Shown one piece after another: positions 21,081-31,598 of a stretch of DNA of 64,000 nt. Below the pieces are notes generated by a model that worked only from the letters and a program-made list of their open reading frames with translations, ran no database searches and was not told where the DNA came from. Location: contig JACONQ010000025.1 in the NCBI GenBank assembly GCA_014281115.1, forward strand, positions 22,399 to 86,398, given 5' to 3'. Each line of letters starts with the position of its first letter. Position 1 is the first letter of the stretch. This DNA comes from Laburnicola sp. R22_1. Lineage: Eukaryota; Ascomycota; Dothideomycetes; Pleosporales; Didymosphaeriaceae. The position numbers and the translations under genes are program-made.

Positions 21081-22665
21081 TAGCCTATTACGTACTTATT
21101 ATATAAAATAAACTCTATAGAGTATAATTATAAAATCTATAATAAGGAGCTACTAGCTATTATACGCGCTTTAAAGAATAGAGATTTAAGCTATTAGGTA
21201 CCTAGAATTCTATTAATATTATTACTAATTACTTTACTTTGTAGTACTTTAGAACTAGTAAGTAGCTTAATTAATAATAAGCGTAATAGGTAGAGTTTCT
21301 AGCTAAGTTTAACTTTTATATTTAGTACTACCCTAGCAAATAAGATATAAAACCTAACACGTTAATATATTATTTAAATAACTTATCTAAAGGCAATAAT
21401 AATACCTACTAATAACACTAAGTTTAGATAGTCTTATACCTAGAGTTCTTAAACGGCAAGAAGTTATATTACGTAGTTACTACTACCTACGCCTTATTAG
21501 ACAAAAGTTATTATTCTAGTCTATAGCTTATAACTATATTATACTATATTACTAAACTTACTACTACTACTAATAATTTTATTACTACAATAAAGACTAA
21601 GAAGATAGCGCAATTGCTTAGGAATATTAAGATAGCCTATACTACTAATAAGATAGTCTAGGATATTATTACTGCTATTAGAACTAAGGCCTACTATTTA
21701 CTAAAGAAGTTCTTAAAGTAAGGACTTAGAATTAAGGTTACTAAATATTAGCTAAGCAAAGGACTATTATATATTAAGGACTAACTTTATATTTCTAATA
21801 ATAAGGAGCTCTATACACGTATCCTTAAGCAAGCTTATAATAGTGTTACTACTAGATATATTAGTTATAAGAGTACTTATAACTATATTAGTTATTAGTA
21901 CTACTAGCTATATATAGTATATACTATTACTCGCTATATTTATACTTATATATTCTATTACTATAGTAAGCTATACTATAACACTAAATATAGCTTATTA
22001 TATCTATTACTAACTCTAGACTATTACTAAAAATTAATCTTAATAGACTTTATTATTAGTTTACTACTCTATTATAATAATAGTAAAATCTATATAGCTA
22101 TTATAGTTGTTGTAAACTAGCTTAGTAAAAAAAAGTTTATTCCTATAGTTAAGATTATAGCTAAAGTAGTCATAGAAGCTTTTATTACCTATATCTAGCG
22201 CAAAGACGGTTTCCGAGAGAATACTATTAGTAACTATAGTTAATAGTTTATAATTTACTTTTAAAGACAACTTTGTAAACGCCTTAATACTAAACTATAA
22301 CTTTTAACTAGTTAGCACCTTAAAACTAATAGCTAGATAGAAGTTACTAATACTATATTAAAGAAATACTTACATATATATATTAACTACTAATAAGATA
22401 ACTAGGATTTATACTTGCCTATAGTAAAGTTTATTACTAACTTATTAGTTACCAAGTTAACTAGTATAGTACCTTTTATTATAACTAAAGATTACTTACT
22501 ACGCAATAGTACTAAACCTATACAACTATATAATATTAAGTTAGTAAGTAGAAATGCTACTACTAGTAAGCTAATTACTACACCTATCTATATAGACTAT
22601 TAATATATAAATAACTTTATTAATTCTCTTACTTATATGCGCAACTTTCTGTATAATAATCTATA
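21081..22665 (+). pseudogene. RNase H C-terminal half and integrase relic of Gypsy B
   Basis: After the Fot1-like insertion the translation resumes with SIEYNYKIYNKELLAIIRAL, the E-x-N-Y-x-x-x-D-K-E-L-L-A-I block of Gypsy RNase H. Integrase follows. LILIDFIISLLL at about 22035 holds the first catalytic D region. IAIIVVVN-LSKKKFIPIVK comes next, then an S-x-x-x-Q-F block near 22240. A T-D-G-Q-T-E-V-T-N equivalent appears near 22330 as NS-IEVTNTILKKYL. The open stretch 22415-22603 is the integrase C-terminal part (LPIVKFITNLLVTKLT), not an independent gene. Stops are mostly TAG/TAA. Confidence 0.8.
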
Positions 22666-23602
22666 GTAGACGTAAGCTAAATAGACTAAGTATACAGACA
22701 TAAAATATACGCTAGCACTATATTTTAAAATTAGTATTAAAGTAATATTAGACGCGCATAACCTAAAAACTAAAAGACCTAGCTCTTTACTTAACTATAA
22801 GAATAGGGGACTTTTTATATTATATAAGTTATTAATAATATAGCTTATAAGCTGAACTTACCTAAAGAAATCGACTAGCTATATAATACTTTTATCTATA
22901 GCTATTACATCTATATAATAAGCAGCCGCTTAATAGTTAAATATATAATAAAGATAATATACTACTAGATAAATATATAGATAAAAAGTATAAGGTAAAG
23001 ACTATACTTACCTATTGCTTAAATAAGTTAAAGAAGGACCCTATACTCTAGACTATAATATTATAGAATATAAAGTTATATAAAATAGTTTTAAAAATCC
23101 TACTTAAGAGCTATATTATAACCTACTTAATTGTCCTTATTTAGTTACTGGATTTTATACTAAGAACGTAAAGAAACCTACTATACTATATAACTTTAAT
23201 AAGCTTATTACGCGCTAGAATATTATTATATATCTTATAGCCCTCCTTATTATAAACGCGTACCTAGATGTCTAGAGATAGTTAAATATAGGTCTTAAGT
23301 TAATAATATATAGCAGTCCCTCTAGAAATCCTTTTAGTAGTAATACTCTTAGTAAGAGAGTATATTCTAACTTACGCAGTGGCAATTCTAGTAGTAGTTA
23401 TAGCAATAATATTAGTTATAGTAATAATAGTAGTTATAGCAATAATAGTAGTTATAGTAATAATAGTAGTTATAGTAATAATAGTAGTTATAGTAATAAT
23501 AGCAGTAATAGCAATAATAAAATAATACCTATAGATATTAATAAATTAACTTTAGTCTATAGTAATTTAGTAGAATCTTATAATAGTTTTATATAAATTA
23601 CT
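22666..23602 (+). pseudogene. Chromodomain and C-terminal tail relic of Gypsy B
   Basis: Downstream of integrase the translation gives LDAHNLKTKRPSSLLNYKNR, where the family has L-D-A-R-N-L-K-T-x-R-P-S-x-K-L-D. A chromodomain-like stretch follows at about 22975-23110 (KYKVKTILTY, matching E-Y-E-V-E-x-I-L-D). The tail ends in a serine-rich region with six SYSNNS repeats (23396-23503). Such a tail is not a usual part of the family and may be a late expansion. Confidence 0.65.
23396..23518 (+). repeat. 18 bp tandem repeat encoding SYSNNS
   Basis: Six consecutive 18 bp units of the form AGTTATAGYAATAATAGT plus a partial seventh, in frame with the C-terminal tail of Gypsy B pol. Units differ at single positions (C/T, A/G), so the array predates at least some of the mutation here. 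Confidence 0.9.
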
Positions 23603-23609
23603 ATAAAAT

Positions 23610-25318
23610 AGTTAGAACTCTCCCCTAGGGTTAATCTATAATTAGGCTAGTAAATAGGTTCGGGGTACCTAGCTTGGATATATAGTTGGGTTGGGGTCGC
23701 ACAGACCCTAGGTATAGGTTAGGTTAAGTCGCACGGACCCTAGGTTAGGTTGGGTTAATTACGTAAGACCCTAAATCTAACCTAACCTATACCCAACCTA
23801 ATTACGTAAGATCTAACCTAATTACGTAAGATCCTAGATTAATTTAATATAGTTTTATATTGTTTAAAATATATTTTTAATTAATTATAACAGCTATTTA
23901 TCACAGACTAAATAGGTACTCCAGGGTTAGGTTAAGATAAAGTTTTACGTAATCTAGGGTTAGGTTAGAGTAGAGTCTTACGTAATCTAGGTAGGGTTAG
24001 ATAGGGTTAGATTACGTAACTAACTCTACTCAACTCTACCTAAATTACGTAAGACCCTATCCAACCCAACCTATACCTATTTGCCAGCCTATTTATAATA
24101 TTACGTAATTCTAGCCTAGCTATTTAACTAACTACTATGTTATGTAATTAATAATTTCTTTAGTAAGATTTTTATAGTAATAATAATAATAATAATTATA
24201 ATAGTAACTAACCTAACTATTTTATTACTTTTCTATAGTAGATTTTTCCTTATAACTAGCAAGCTATATACCACCCCCTAGAATCTTACTACTACTACCT
24301 ATCTCCTCTATACTCCTACTACTACTATTGCCCTTACTCCTTATTATTTTTATGCGCCCGCACAATCTTAACTACTACTAGGAGCTTTTCCTACTATAGC
24401 TGCGCGCGTGCGCTTTAGCAATATATAAGAAATATCTACTTCTCCTCTAATAAACGCCTACTACTATATTTTAGCCTATCCTCTAGTCTTGCTAGCAATA
24501 TAATAGTAAGGTGCTATTATTTTCTTATAAAGGTTACTATATTTTTCCTAGGTCTTTATATAAAAGAATAATCTAGTACTTAAGAATTTAAAGTTGCGTA
24601 AAAATTATATATAGCCTAAATAGATTATTAGATATAACCTCTAAGATAGTGTAATTATAATTAATCTAGTTCTCTAGCAGCCTTACCTCTTAAACCTTAT
24701 CTTGTAGTAAGTAGGCTAGATAGCTAATATTGCCTAGCTAATTGTCTATGCTAGTTTTAAATTCTCTAGTAGCTGTCTAACTATAGGCAATAGACAACGA
24801 AATCTTAGGACGCTAGAAAGGTATTATATTACTATATATAATAAAGAGTTAGATTTAAAAGACTTAGTATTATATAAGTTAAAAATAAAAATTTAGTATA
24901 CTAAGTATCGCTAACATTATAAGAGGTAGACGTTATATGCTATATATATAGTAAACTATAATTACGCTGCTACTAGATTGTAAGCGTAATAACTAAACTA
25001 TAGTTAAGTATTCTATCGCCTACACTGCTTCTATAGTTATAACTCCGCAGTTTACTATAGCTCTCTAATAGTCTACTAGTTAAGAGATAATATATAACTT
25101 AGTTATACTAGATAGTAGACTGTCTATTAACTACTATTAATAATACTACTATGCAAAACGTTAATAATAAAATTATTCTTATTTTGTATATATTTTATTA
25201 CTACTACTATGTGCTAGGTACTAGGTTTTAGTGCCTTTTATTTTACTCCTCTCTGTGTATAGTGCGGATTCGACCTTAGTTAGAATCTTAATACAACGAA
25301 GATCTTTAATAAGATAGT
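23610..25318 (+). repeat. ~1.2 kb LTR-like repeat, copy 2 (probable 3' LTR of Gypsy B), carrying a MITE
   Basis: Direct repeat of 8852-10078. Without the 452 bp insertion at 23642-24093 the two align from about AACTCTCCCCTAGGG to AGATCTTTAATAA. It follows the Gypsy B pol relic within a few tens of bases, the place of a 3' LTR, but no matching 5' LTR is left upstream of gag. It keeps blocks in common with copy 1, such as GCTGCGCGCGT (about 24399) and CGGA(T/C)T near the end. Confidence 0.65.
23642..24093. mobile_element. Foldback MITE with TTAGGTT-rich arms
   Basis: A 452 bp non-coding insertion in the LTR-like repeat, flanked by TATAA on both sides (23637-23641 and 24094-24098). Terminal inverted repeats are TTAGGCTAGTAAATAGGT on the left and its imperfect complement on the right, differing at RIP-type positions. 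Most of its length forms two inverted arms of reiterated (G)GTTAGGTT, GTCGCAC and ACGTAAGACC/TCTAGG motifs around a short AT-rich centre (about 23855-23905). Copy 1 of the LTR lacks it, which fixes the insertion limits. It has no coding capacity; the mobilising transposase is unknown. Confidence 0.75.
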
Positions 25319-25335
25319 TAGAAATAGAGCTTAAG

Positions 25336-25437
25336 ATAGTATAATATAATATAATAGAGCGTAATAGAGCGTAATATAATATAATAGAGTATAATAAAGT
25401 GTAATATAACGTAATAAAGCGTAATAGAGCGCAATTA
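25336..25437. repeat. Short imperfect tandem array of TAATAGAGCG / TAATATAA units
   Basis: About ten imperfect units of 8-11 bp alternate between TAATATAA and TAATAGAGCG, just after the LTR-like repeat. The surviving GCG triplets at regular spacing set it apart from the AT-rich background. Confidence 0.7.
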
Positions 25438-25884
25438 TTATATAGAAATTAATATATAATTAGATCTTAGTAGTAGCACTAAAGTTGCTACTATAGAGGG
25501 GAGGGGAGGAGAGAGAGAATAGTATTACTAATCTAAGGTGTAGGCCCCTTACTTATATTATATTATCCTTTTAGAACTAGCGCAATTACTAAGAAAGGTT
25601 CTAAGCAAGGCTATATATATAGCCTGCCTACATATCTACCTTACGTAGGTATTACTACTATCTTATATTTAGATTCTAATTATACTATTATCTTATATAC
25701 AGCATAATAACCCCTATAGTACCCTTATATCTAGTATGTTTTTAGTATTATTAGTAAGTAGATAGAGTTTTAGAGCGTACTTTTAGGTAGTATTAATAGT
25801 AGTATTAGTATTAGTACTAGAGTCTAGAAAGATAGTAGAAAATAGTACTAGGGTCTAGAAAGATAGTAGAAAATAGAGTAGTAG

Positions 25885-26320
25885 AAGTTTTCTTAAAGTT
25901 AACTTCAATATAAAGATAAAGTGTTAGTATACTTATAATATATAAGTTTCTCGTATATATTTTATAAATAGCACAAATCTACTATTATAATAACTATGAC
26001 TTTTAATAATATCTTTAGAAATAATAGTAAAGAAGGGAGATAATAGTTATAATAAGCACCTTATCTTCCCTATTTACTTTAAACTATAGTATAGTAATAT
26101 AGCCTTACATATAGTTTTATATATAAATTTTTTTATAGTTAGAGTAGGTATACTAAGTTTAATAAGCTTGCTTAGCTTACTTATAATACGCTAACTCTTT
26201 TTAATTAACACTATCTTAAAACGCTTTTCTATGTTAATAATAGTAGGAGGAATAACTGCTATTATTATACTATTTTTATTAGAAACCCCTTAGTTATAAA
26301 AAAACTATAGTAATATCATA
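25885..26320 (+). repeat. Dispersed repeat family D, plus-strand copy
   Basis: About 430 bp that matches the reverse complement of 48590-49030 closely. Shared blocks include AAGATAAAGTGTTAGTATACTTATA, AAACTATAGTATAGTA and CGCTAACTCTTTTTA. No coding signal is recognised. The stretches on either side (25440-25884 and 26321-27284) show only AT-rich sequence, with a GA-rich run at about 25497-25520, and nothing assignable. Confidence 0.75.
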
Positions 26321-27284
26321 GTTTATTATTTGTATTTTTTAAAAGATACTAGTAGTAAGAGTCCTTAGGTTACTCTATATTGCGATTGCTATATACACTT
26401 TTATTCCTCCTATTCTTTTAAAAGATCTATATTGCGTTATTATTTTATTATTATTATTATTCTTACTACTAGGATATTTATATAGTATTATAAGTAGTAA
26501 GTAAGTAGAGGTACTAGTATATATACCTTTTTTATTATTCTCTTTAATAGTAGTTAACTATATATAGTAATATATAGTAAAATTATAGTTATAGCTATTT
26601 TAAAAGTGCCTTTTTAGTAGATAAAAGTCTTAAAGCTTTACTATATATATAGTAGCTATAGGCTAACCTTTTTAAGCTAAATAATTTAAAAATCTATCTA
26701 TACCTAGCGTAGATCTAGTAGGCCTTTTAGATATTATATACTTACCTTTTTATATATATCTTTTGGTATCTTTATATATTATAGTATTACTACTTTGTTA
26801 ATGTGCACTTTTATTACTAAAGTGCTATAGGCTTAAAAGTAAGGCGTGTTAAATTCTAAAGCAATTTTAATATAGTAAAGAAATAAGGAGGAAATAAAAA
26901 TATAATAAGATAAGTATTACTAAAATGTAGTTAAACATATAGTGCAAACTTATAGAGAGCTAGTTAATAGTTTTACTAATAGTAATATATTATATATACT
27001 TATAGTATATAAGTATAAAGTAGTTACTAATATATATAAGTATAGTGCACCTATCTAATATAATTAACATTATATACTAAGTTATATAACTAATAACTAA
27101 GTATTATATACACTTTACTATAGCTAGTTAATATATCTTATAGTAAAAATAGCTAAAAGGAATATATATATATATATACTATAGGTAGTAGAAATACTAG
27201 TAAAAGTATTATTAGTAGTTACTAATAACTACTTTATTTCTAAAAATAAAAAATTTAATTATATAATCTAGCTATAAAGTACCT

Positions 27285-27665
27285 ATGTAGCGTTATATTA
27301 ACTACCTAGAGGTAGCACGACAAAGGCTTTTATCTCAAATAACATAATAAAAAAGCAGAGCCCCTGCTTAGTAATTAAAAAGAGCGTAAAAAGGTAGTAA
27401 TTACAAAAAAGTGCGTTTAAACTACTAAGCGAGCTTAGTAGTCTTAGCGCGCATAGCTCCTATATGCAAAGTTTTTATAAAGAGGCTACTTAGAACTTTA
27501 TAAGAGGAATAAAACTTTAGCGCAGCTACACTACAGTTATCTATTCTTTCTTTGCTATTCTAAGTTGCAAACCGCTATTAAGATTATTATAAATAATATA
27601 AGTTAATATATTAATAGGTATATACTGCTTTATAAGTAAGAAAAGGGTAACACATACTAAATATA
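27285..27665 (-). repeat. Hairpin repeat family F, ~380 bp minus-strand copy
   Basis: This copy starts at the shared terminal block (GTTATATTAACTACCTAGAGG) and includes both conserved hairpins, AAGCAG-AGCCC-CTGCTT (about 27357-27373) and the CTAAGC-GA-GCTTAG stem (about 27423-27436). It then runs on to match the 47280-47480 part of the long copy in reverse. It is shorter than the two ~0.95 kb copies. Confidence 0.8.
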
Positions 27666-28229
27666 TGTTTATTACTCTATTGCCGTATTAAGGTTGTCCT
27701 TAATAAATCTCCTACTATCTCTCTATATATACCTTTACGCCCTACTATCTATCTAGGCATTAATGTTATTTCTAAAGTACTTACTATTGCTAAAAAGCAT
27801 ACACTAAAGATTTGCGCCATTACTGCTAAGGTATAGTAGGGTGATACAAAAAAGCGCCTAGTAAAAAGATATCTTTTTAAAAGCTATATAACTAGGTGAG
27901 TTTTAATACTATGTAAATAAGCAGTATACCGTTTTAAGAAGAAGGATTAGGAGGCTTTGAATAAAAGGTTAGTAAGAGCTTAGTAATCAGCGCTAACTAG
28001 AGGTATCCTAGTAAAGTTAAGGGAATCTTTTCTTAAAACTTTGACCCTATATAACTTTCTTTTCTACGTAGATAACATTCTATAACTTAGGTATATTATA
28101 GTGTAGTCTCTAAAGACTATATAGCTTAATTTTCATTATAGATTTATTTATAGAAATGATAATTATAAGGAAAAAGATGAAAATTAATTAAAATTACACA
28201 ATTAGATAGAACTAGTAAATAATATATAA
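27666..28229. other. AT-rich spacer, no assignable content
   Basis: Sequence between a family F copy and the mariner relic. No open frame or known repeat was seen. Part of it probably belongs to the terminal regions of the mariner element, but no clear terminal inverted repeat could be paired with the sequence beyond 29496. Confidence 0.5.
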
Positions 28230-28563
28230 CTAGTACTTAGTATACCATCCTTTAGCCTCTATAAAATTATTATAACGCTTAGGCAAAGATAGTATACAGT
28301 GATCTATAGCCTCCTGTGGAATTAAATCCCACTCCTCTTGTATAGCTCTTTTAAAGGCTTCTACACTAGATTTACTAGTGCCGAAGCCTAAAGAAGCCCT
28401 ATTTCTTTTTCCTAGCCTATCTTTTAATAGACTCCAAACGTTTTCTATAGGATTTAAGTCTGGTGAATAGGGTGGATGCCCAAAAACAAAGACTTTATTT
28501 CTAGAAAACCACCTTTTACCTGTGGAGTTCCGTGGATCTTCGAATTATCCTGTTGAAATTTCC

Positions 28564-28672
28564 AGCCTAGTTATAATTAGTATAAAGAATAAGATTATGA
28601 AAAATATAATATATATATATATTATATATATTAAAAGAAAAAGAAAAAAGAAGAAAAAGGGGTACTTTACTT
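28564..28672 (-). other. Intron 2 of the mariner transposase relic
   Basis: On the minus strand it starts GTAAGTAAAG, contains a TACTAAT branch box followed by TATAACTAG, and ends at the exon coding GWKFQQDN. Its middle is a pyrimidine-rich and (TA)n stretch. Size and signals are typical of a filamentous-fungus spliceosomal intron. Coordinates are accurate to a few bases. Confidence 0.75.
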
Positions 28673-28835
28673 ACCTCTTTTTCAAAGAGATTATAAGACA
28701 TGATTTAGACACTCCTGTATATATCTAGTGTTATTAAAGGTCCTAGTTTTAATAGGGTCCCTTAAAAACACTAGTTTAGAAAGTCCTCCTATCCAAATAC
28801 AGCCCCAGACTGAGATAGAAATATCTCGCGCTTTC

Positions 28836-28951
28836 AGTGAATTAGTACTAGCTCAAAAAAAAAGATATAAAAAAAGTAAAATAGCCCAATTATAGAGAAA
28901 ACCGGGCCTTATAATTCTACAATTTAAAAGAAATTAATAACTTACTAGTTG
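28836..28951 (-). other. Intron 1 of the mariner transposase relic
   Basis: On the minus strand it starts GTAAGTTATT, has TACTAAT about 30 bases before the 3' end and ends CTATCTCAG. Removing it joins codons for ...NRTT to IWGCIWIGG in frame, the junction between the first and second DDE blocks. A nearer TAG 28 bases from the donor would give an intron too short to splice. Confidence 0.7.
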
Positions 28952-29519
28952 TTCGGTTTTTGCGCTATTCAGGTCTAATTTTCGATTTTCCCCTTTTTCT
29001 TATATATTCTTGCCTATTACCATGCCCCCTTTGGATAGTAGACTCGTCAGAAGATATAACTTTAGCAAAGTTAATATTTTATAGCTCCTTAACTATCACT
29101 TTAGCCCAGAATTCTCTTCTTTTAGCTCTTTCTTTAGTTAAATAGGCCTTTTTCTTAGAGAGATTAAAAGAATAGTCTTCTCCTTTTAAAACTCTCTGTA
29201 ACGTCCTCTTAGTAAAGCCAAAACTATTCTCTTCTAATAGCCTCTTATTTGTCTTCTTAGGGCTTTTAGTTAAATCCCTATTAATAACTCTTTTCTCCTA
29301 GAAGTAATCTTAGTTACTCTCCCTTGTTTTACCCCTTTTAATAAGTTATCTCCTTATTTTTCTTATTAATACGTCTAATAGCAGTCTTAATAGATTGTAG
29401 AGGCTTATTAAGGGTAGTAGCAATAGTAGAATTAGAAGTATTTGCTTTTTTAAGTAAAGAAACTTAACTTTCGAGTTTTGACAATTTTGGCTCCATTCGA
29501 GGAAATACAAAAGGGAAAA

Positions 29520-31557
29520 TTTACTAGAGAAAAGATATTATATTATACTATAAGCTTAGTAATAAATTACGTGATTTAATTAACTTTTAAAATCACGTAA
29601 TTCTTTAACCTTCAATAATTTCTTAATTAAGTTATATAAGTACTCCAAAATTTTGCTTACGTAATCTACACTAGGCCTAGAATAGCTAGTAAAAACATTA
29701 GCCTAGTAGCGTACTAAATAACAAAGTCATAACGCCTTAAAAATTGACTTTTTAGAAACACTAAGTTTAGAGATAGATACCTTAAGGACCCTGCTTAGTA
29801 AGCACGTAACTAGTACCTAATCCTGATCTCCTATATTTCCTCTTTAAAACCGTATACTTTATATTTACATAGTATTAAAACTCATTTAGTTATATAACTT
29901 TTGAAAAGGTATCTTTACACTAGACGTTTTTTTGTGTCACCCTACTGTATAATTTAGCTTATAACTCTAACTATACCTAAAAACCTAATTAAACAAAACT
30001 AAATGCATATTAGGCTATAAGCTTAGAAATATAAAGTTATAAAAGGTATACTATAATATTAAACTATGAAAAATAGGCTGCTATATAGAGTTATAAATGA
30101 CCTAGTTTAGTAAATAAACATTTTATAATAACTTTACAAGGAATTAGGCTATTAAAAGTAAAAAAGTACCTAAAGGAAAATTATAGTATATTACTACTAG
30201 CTAAATTTATATTAGAGTATTTCAATATATATTAAGACTTATACTAAATATTAGATATATTTTCCTATAAGAGTAGTAAAAAAGCTATACTTTATATAAG
30301 TAATAAATATAATCTAAAAGAAATTGTAGTAAATATAGTATATATACCTAAAAAAATTATAGTTAATACTAAAGATTATACCTTTAAATAGCCTAAAGTA
30401 AAAGTACTTACTACTACTAACTTAGCTATAGTTGCTTATTTCTGAGAAGAATCTATCTTTAGTAAGTACGACATTTCTTTTTATTTGTTAGTAGATAGAG
30501 GACTAAAGAATAAAGGCTTAATTAAAGACTTAGCTAAATAGTTTAGTATTTAATAATTAGTGTTTAGTGCTTATTACCTATAAGAGTAAGATTTAGTAAA
30601 ATAAAACTACTAAACATTTATTAGCGCATTATTGAAGATATAAGATAACTAGGTTTAAAATCTACTTAAAGCTTTATAAGCTAATTAGATTATAGTAAAG
30701 TAATTTATAAATAAAATACTAGTCTTTTTATTTATAAAAGAGAATATATTATTTCTATTAAACTTTATATTTAACTTTATATTTTAACTTAGCAAACACT
30801 TTTATAGAAATAAGTTTATACTACTAAAAACTCTTAGCTATTAAAGTAAAGTAATTTTAGAAATATAACTATTACCTTTAAAAAGCTATTAACCAAACTA
30901 TCTAACTATATAAATAAGGAAAGGAATAGTTTAATACTAGGCGTACTTTTAAGATAAAGTTACTATAATAAAATAATTTAGTAATAATATATAATATATT
31001 TTAGACTAGTAATATAAGTTGCAAAGTTAAGCTAGGCCCTTTTAAAATTAAAACTACACTATTATATAGTAAAGAATAGTATATACTTAAAACGCTTAAT
31101 AAAATACCTTTTTATAATATGACGCTAGGCAATTATATTAATTAATTCTATTTATATATAATAATAGGCCTTGTAATAGTACTAAAACTTAACCTTATAA
31201 ACACTAATAATCTTTTAAAAGAAGTTACTAATCTTTTAAAGAAAGTTAATTCTATAAACCTTAATAAAGATATATAAAGGCCTAAGCCTAAATATTTTAT
31301 ATTTCTATATAAATTATAAAGGCTAGTAAGATATATGTTAAATATTTTTATAGGAATAAAGAAAGTAGGTATTCTACTACTACTAGTAAACTTTAACCCC
31401 TTAAACTTTGCCTATTAAGAGAAATAAGCTAGCTAGAGAAGCTATTAGCGTATAATAAGCTAAGAGATAGTTTATTTCTTAAAGGGGGAAAGAAAATAGT
31501 TAAAAAAAGTTAAAGAAGAAGATAAAATAATAGTATTAGTACTAAGTTTAATTAAAG

Positions 31558-31598
<41 letters not shown>

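Larger units (their letters stand above)
7445..25318 (+). mobile_element. Decayed Ty3/Gypsy element B, interrupted by several nested insertions
   Basis: Gag (7.5-8.46 kb), protease (8.48-8.73 kb), RT (10.3-10.48 and 18.0-18.7 kb), RNase H (18.8-18.955 and 21.08-21.34 kb), integrase (21.7-22.66 kb) and chromodomain remnants (22.67-23.1 kb) follow in order on the plus strand. They are interrupted by a solo-LTR-like repeat, a Copia element and a Fot1-like element. Removing the insertions restores continuity of the RT and RNase H translations across the junctions, which is direct evidence of nesting. The repeat at 23610-25318 directly follows pol and is the likely 3' LTR. The 5' LTR is not seen and may have been lost next to Gypsy A1. 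The outer limits are inferred. Confidence 0.75.
28230..29496 (-). pseudogene. Tc1/mariner-type transposase relic with two introns
   Basis: Read on the minus strand from ATG at 29496 (MEPKLSKLES) to TAG at 28230. An N-terminal helix-turn-helix region is followed by SSDESTIQRGHGNRQEYIRK, with the first catalytic aspartate. VWGCIWIGGLSKLVFL and GWKFQQDNSKIHG follow, with the second aspartate, then HPPYSPDLNPIENVWSLLKD with the third. The end is EAKGWYTKY. Two GTAAGT...AG introns (about 28836-28951 and 28564-28672), each with a perfect TACTAAT branch box, are needed to join the exons in frame. Damage is slight: a few stops (TAG for TGG, TAA for CAA, one TGA) and a one-base loss near 28514. RIP here is much milder than in the neighbouring Gypsy relics. 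Confidence 0.85.

Noticed and set aside
23396..23518. 18 bp array as a CRISPR-like repeat
   Set aside because: Units are contiguous with no spacers, and the context is a fungal retrotransposon.
23680..24075. TTAGGTTAGG/CCTAACC runs as an internal telomere remnant
   Set aside because: The motifs are degenerate, interspersed with GTCGCAC and ACGTAAGACC, and arranged as inverted arms inside a precisely bounded insertion, so a MITE explains them better.
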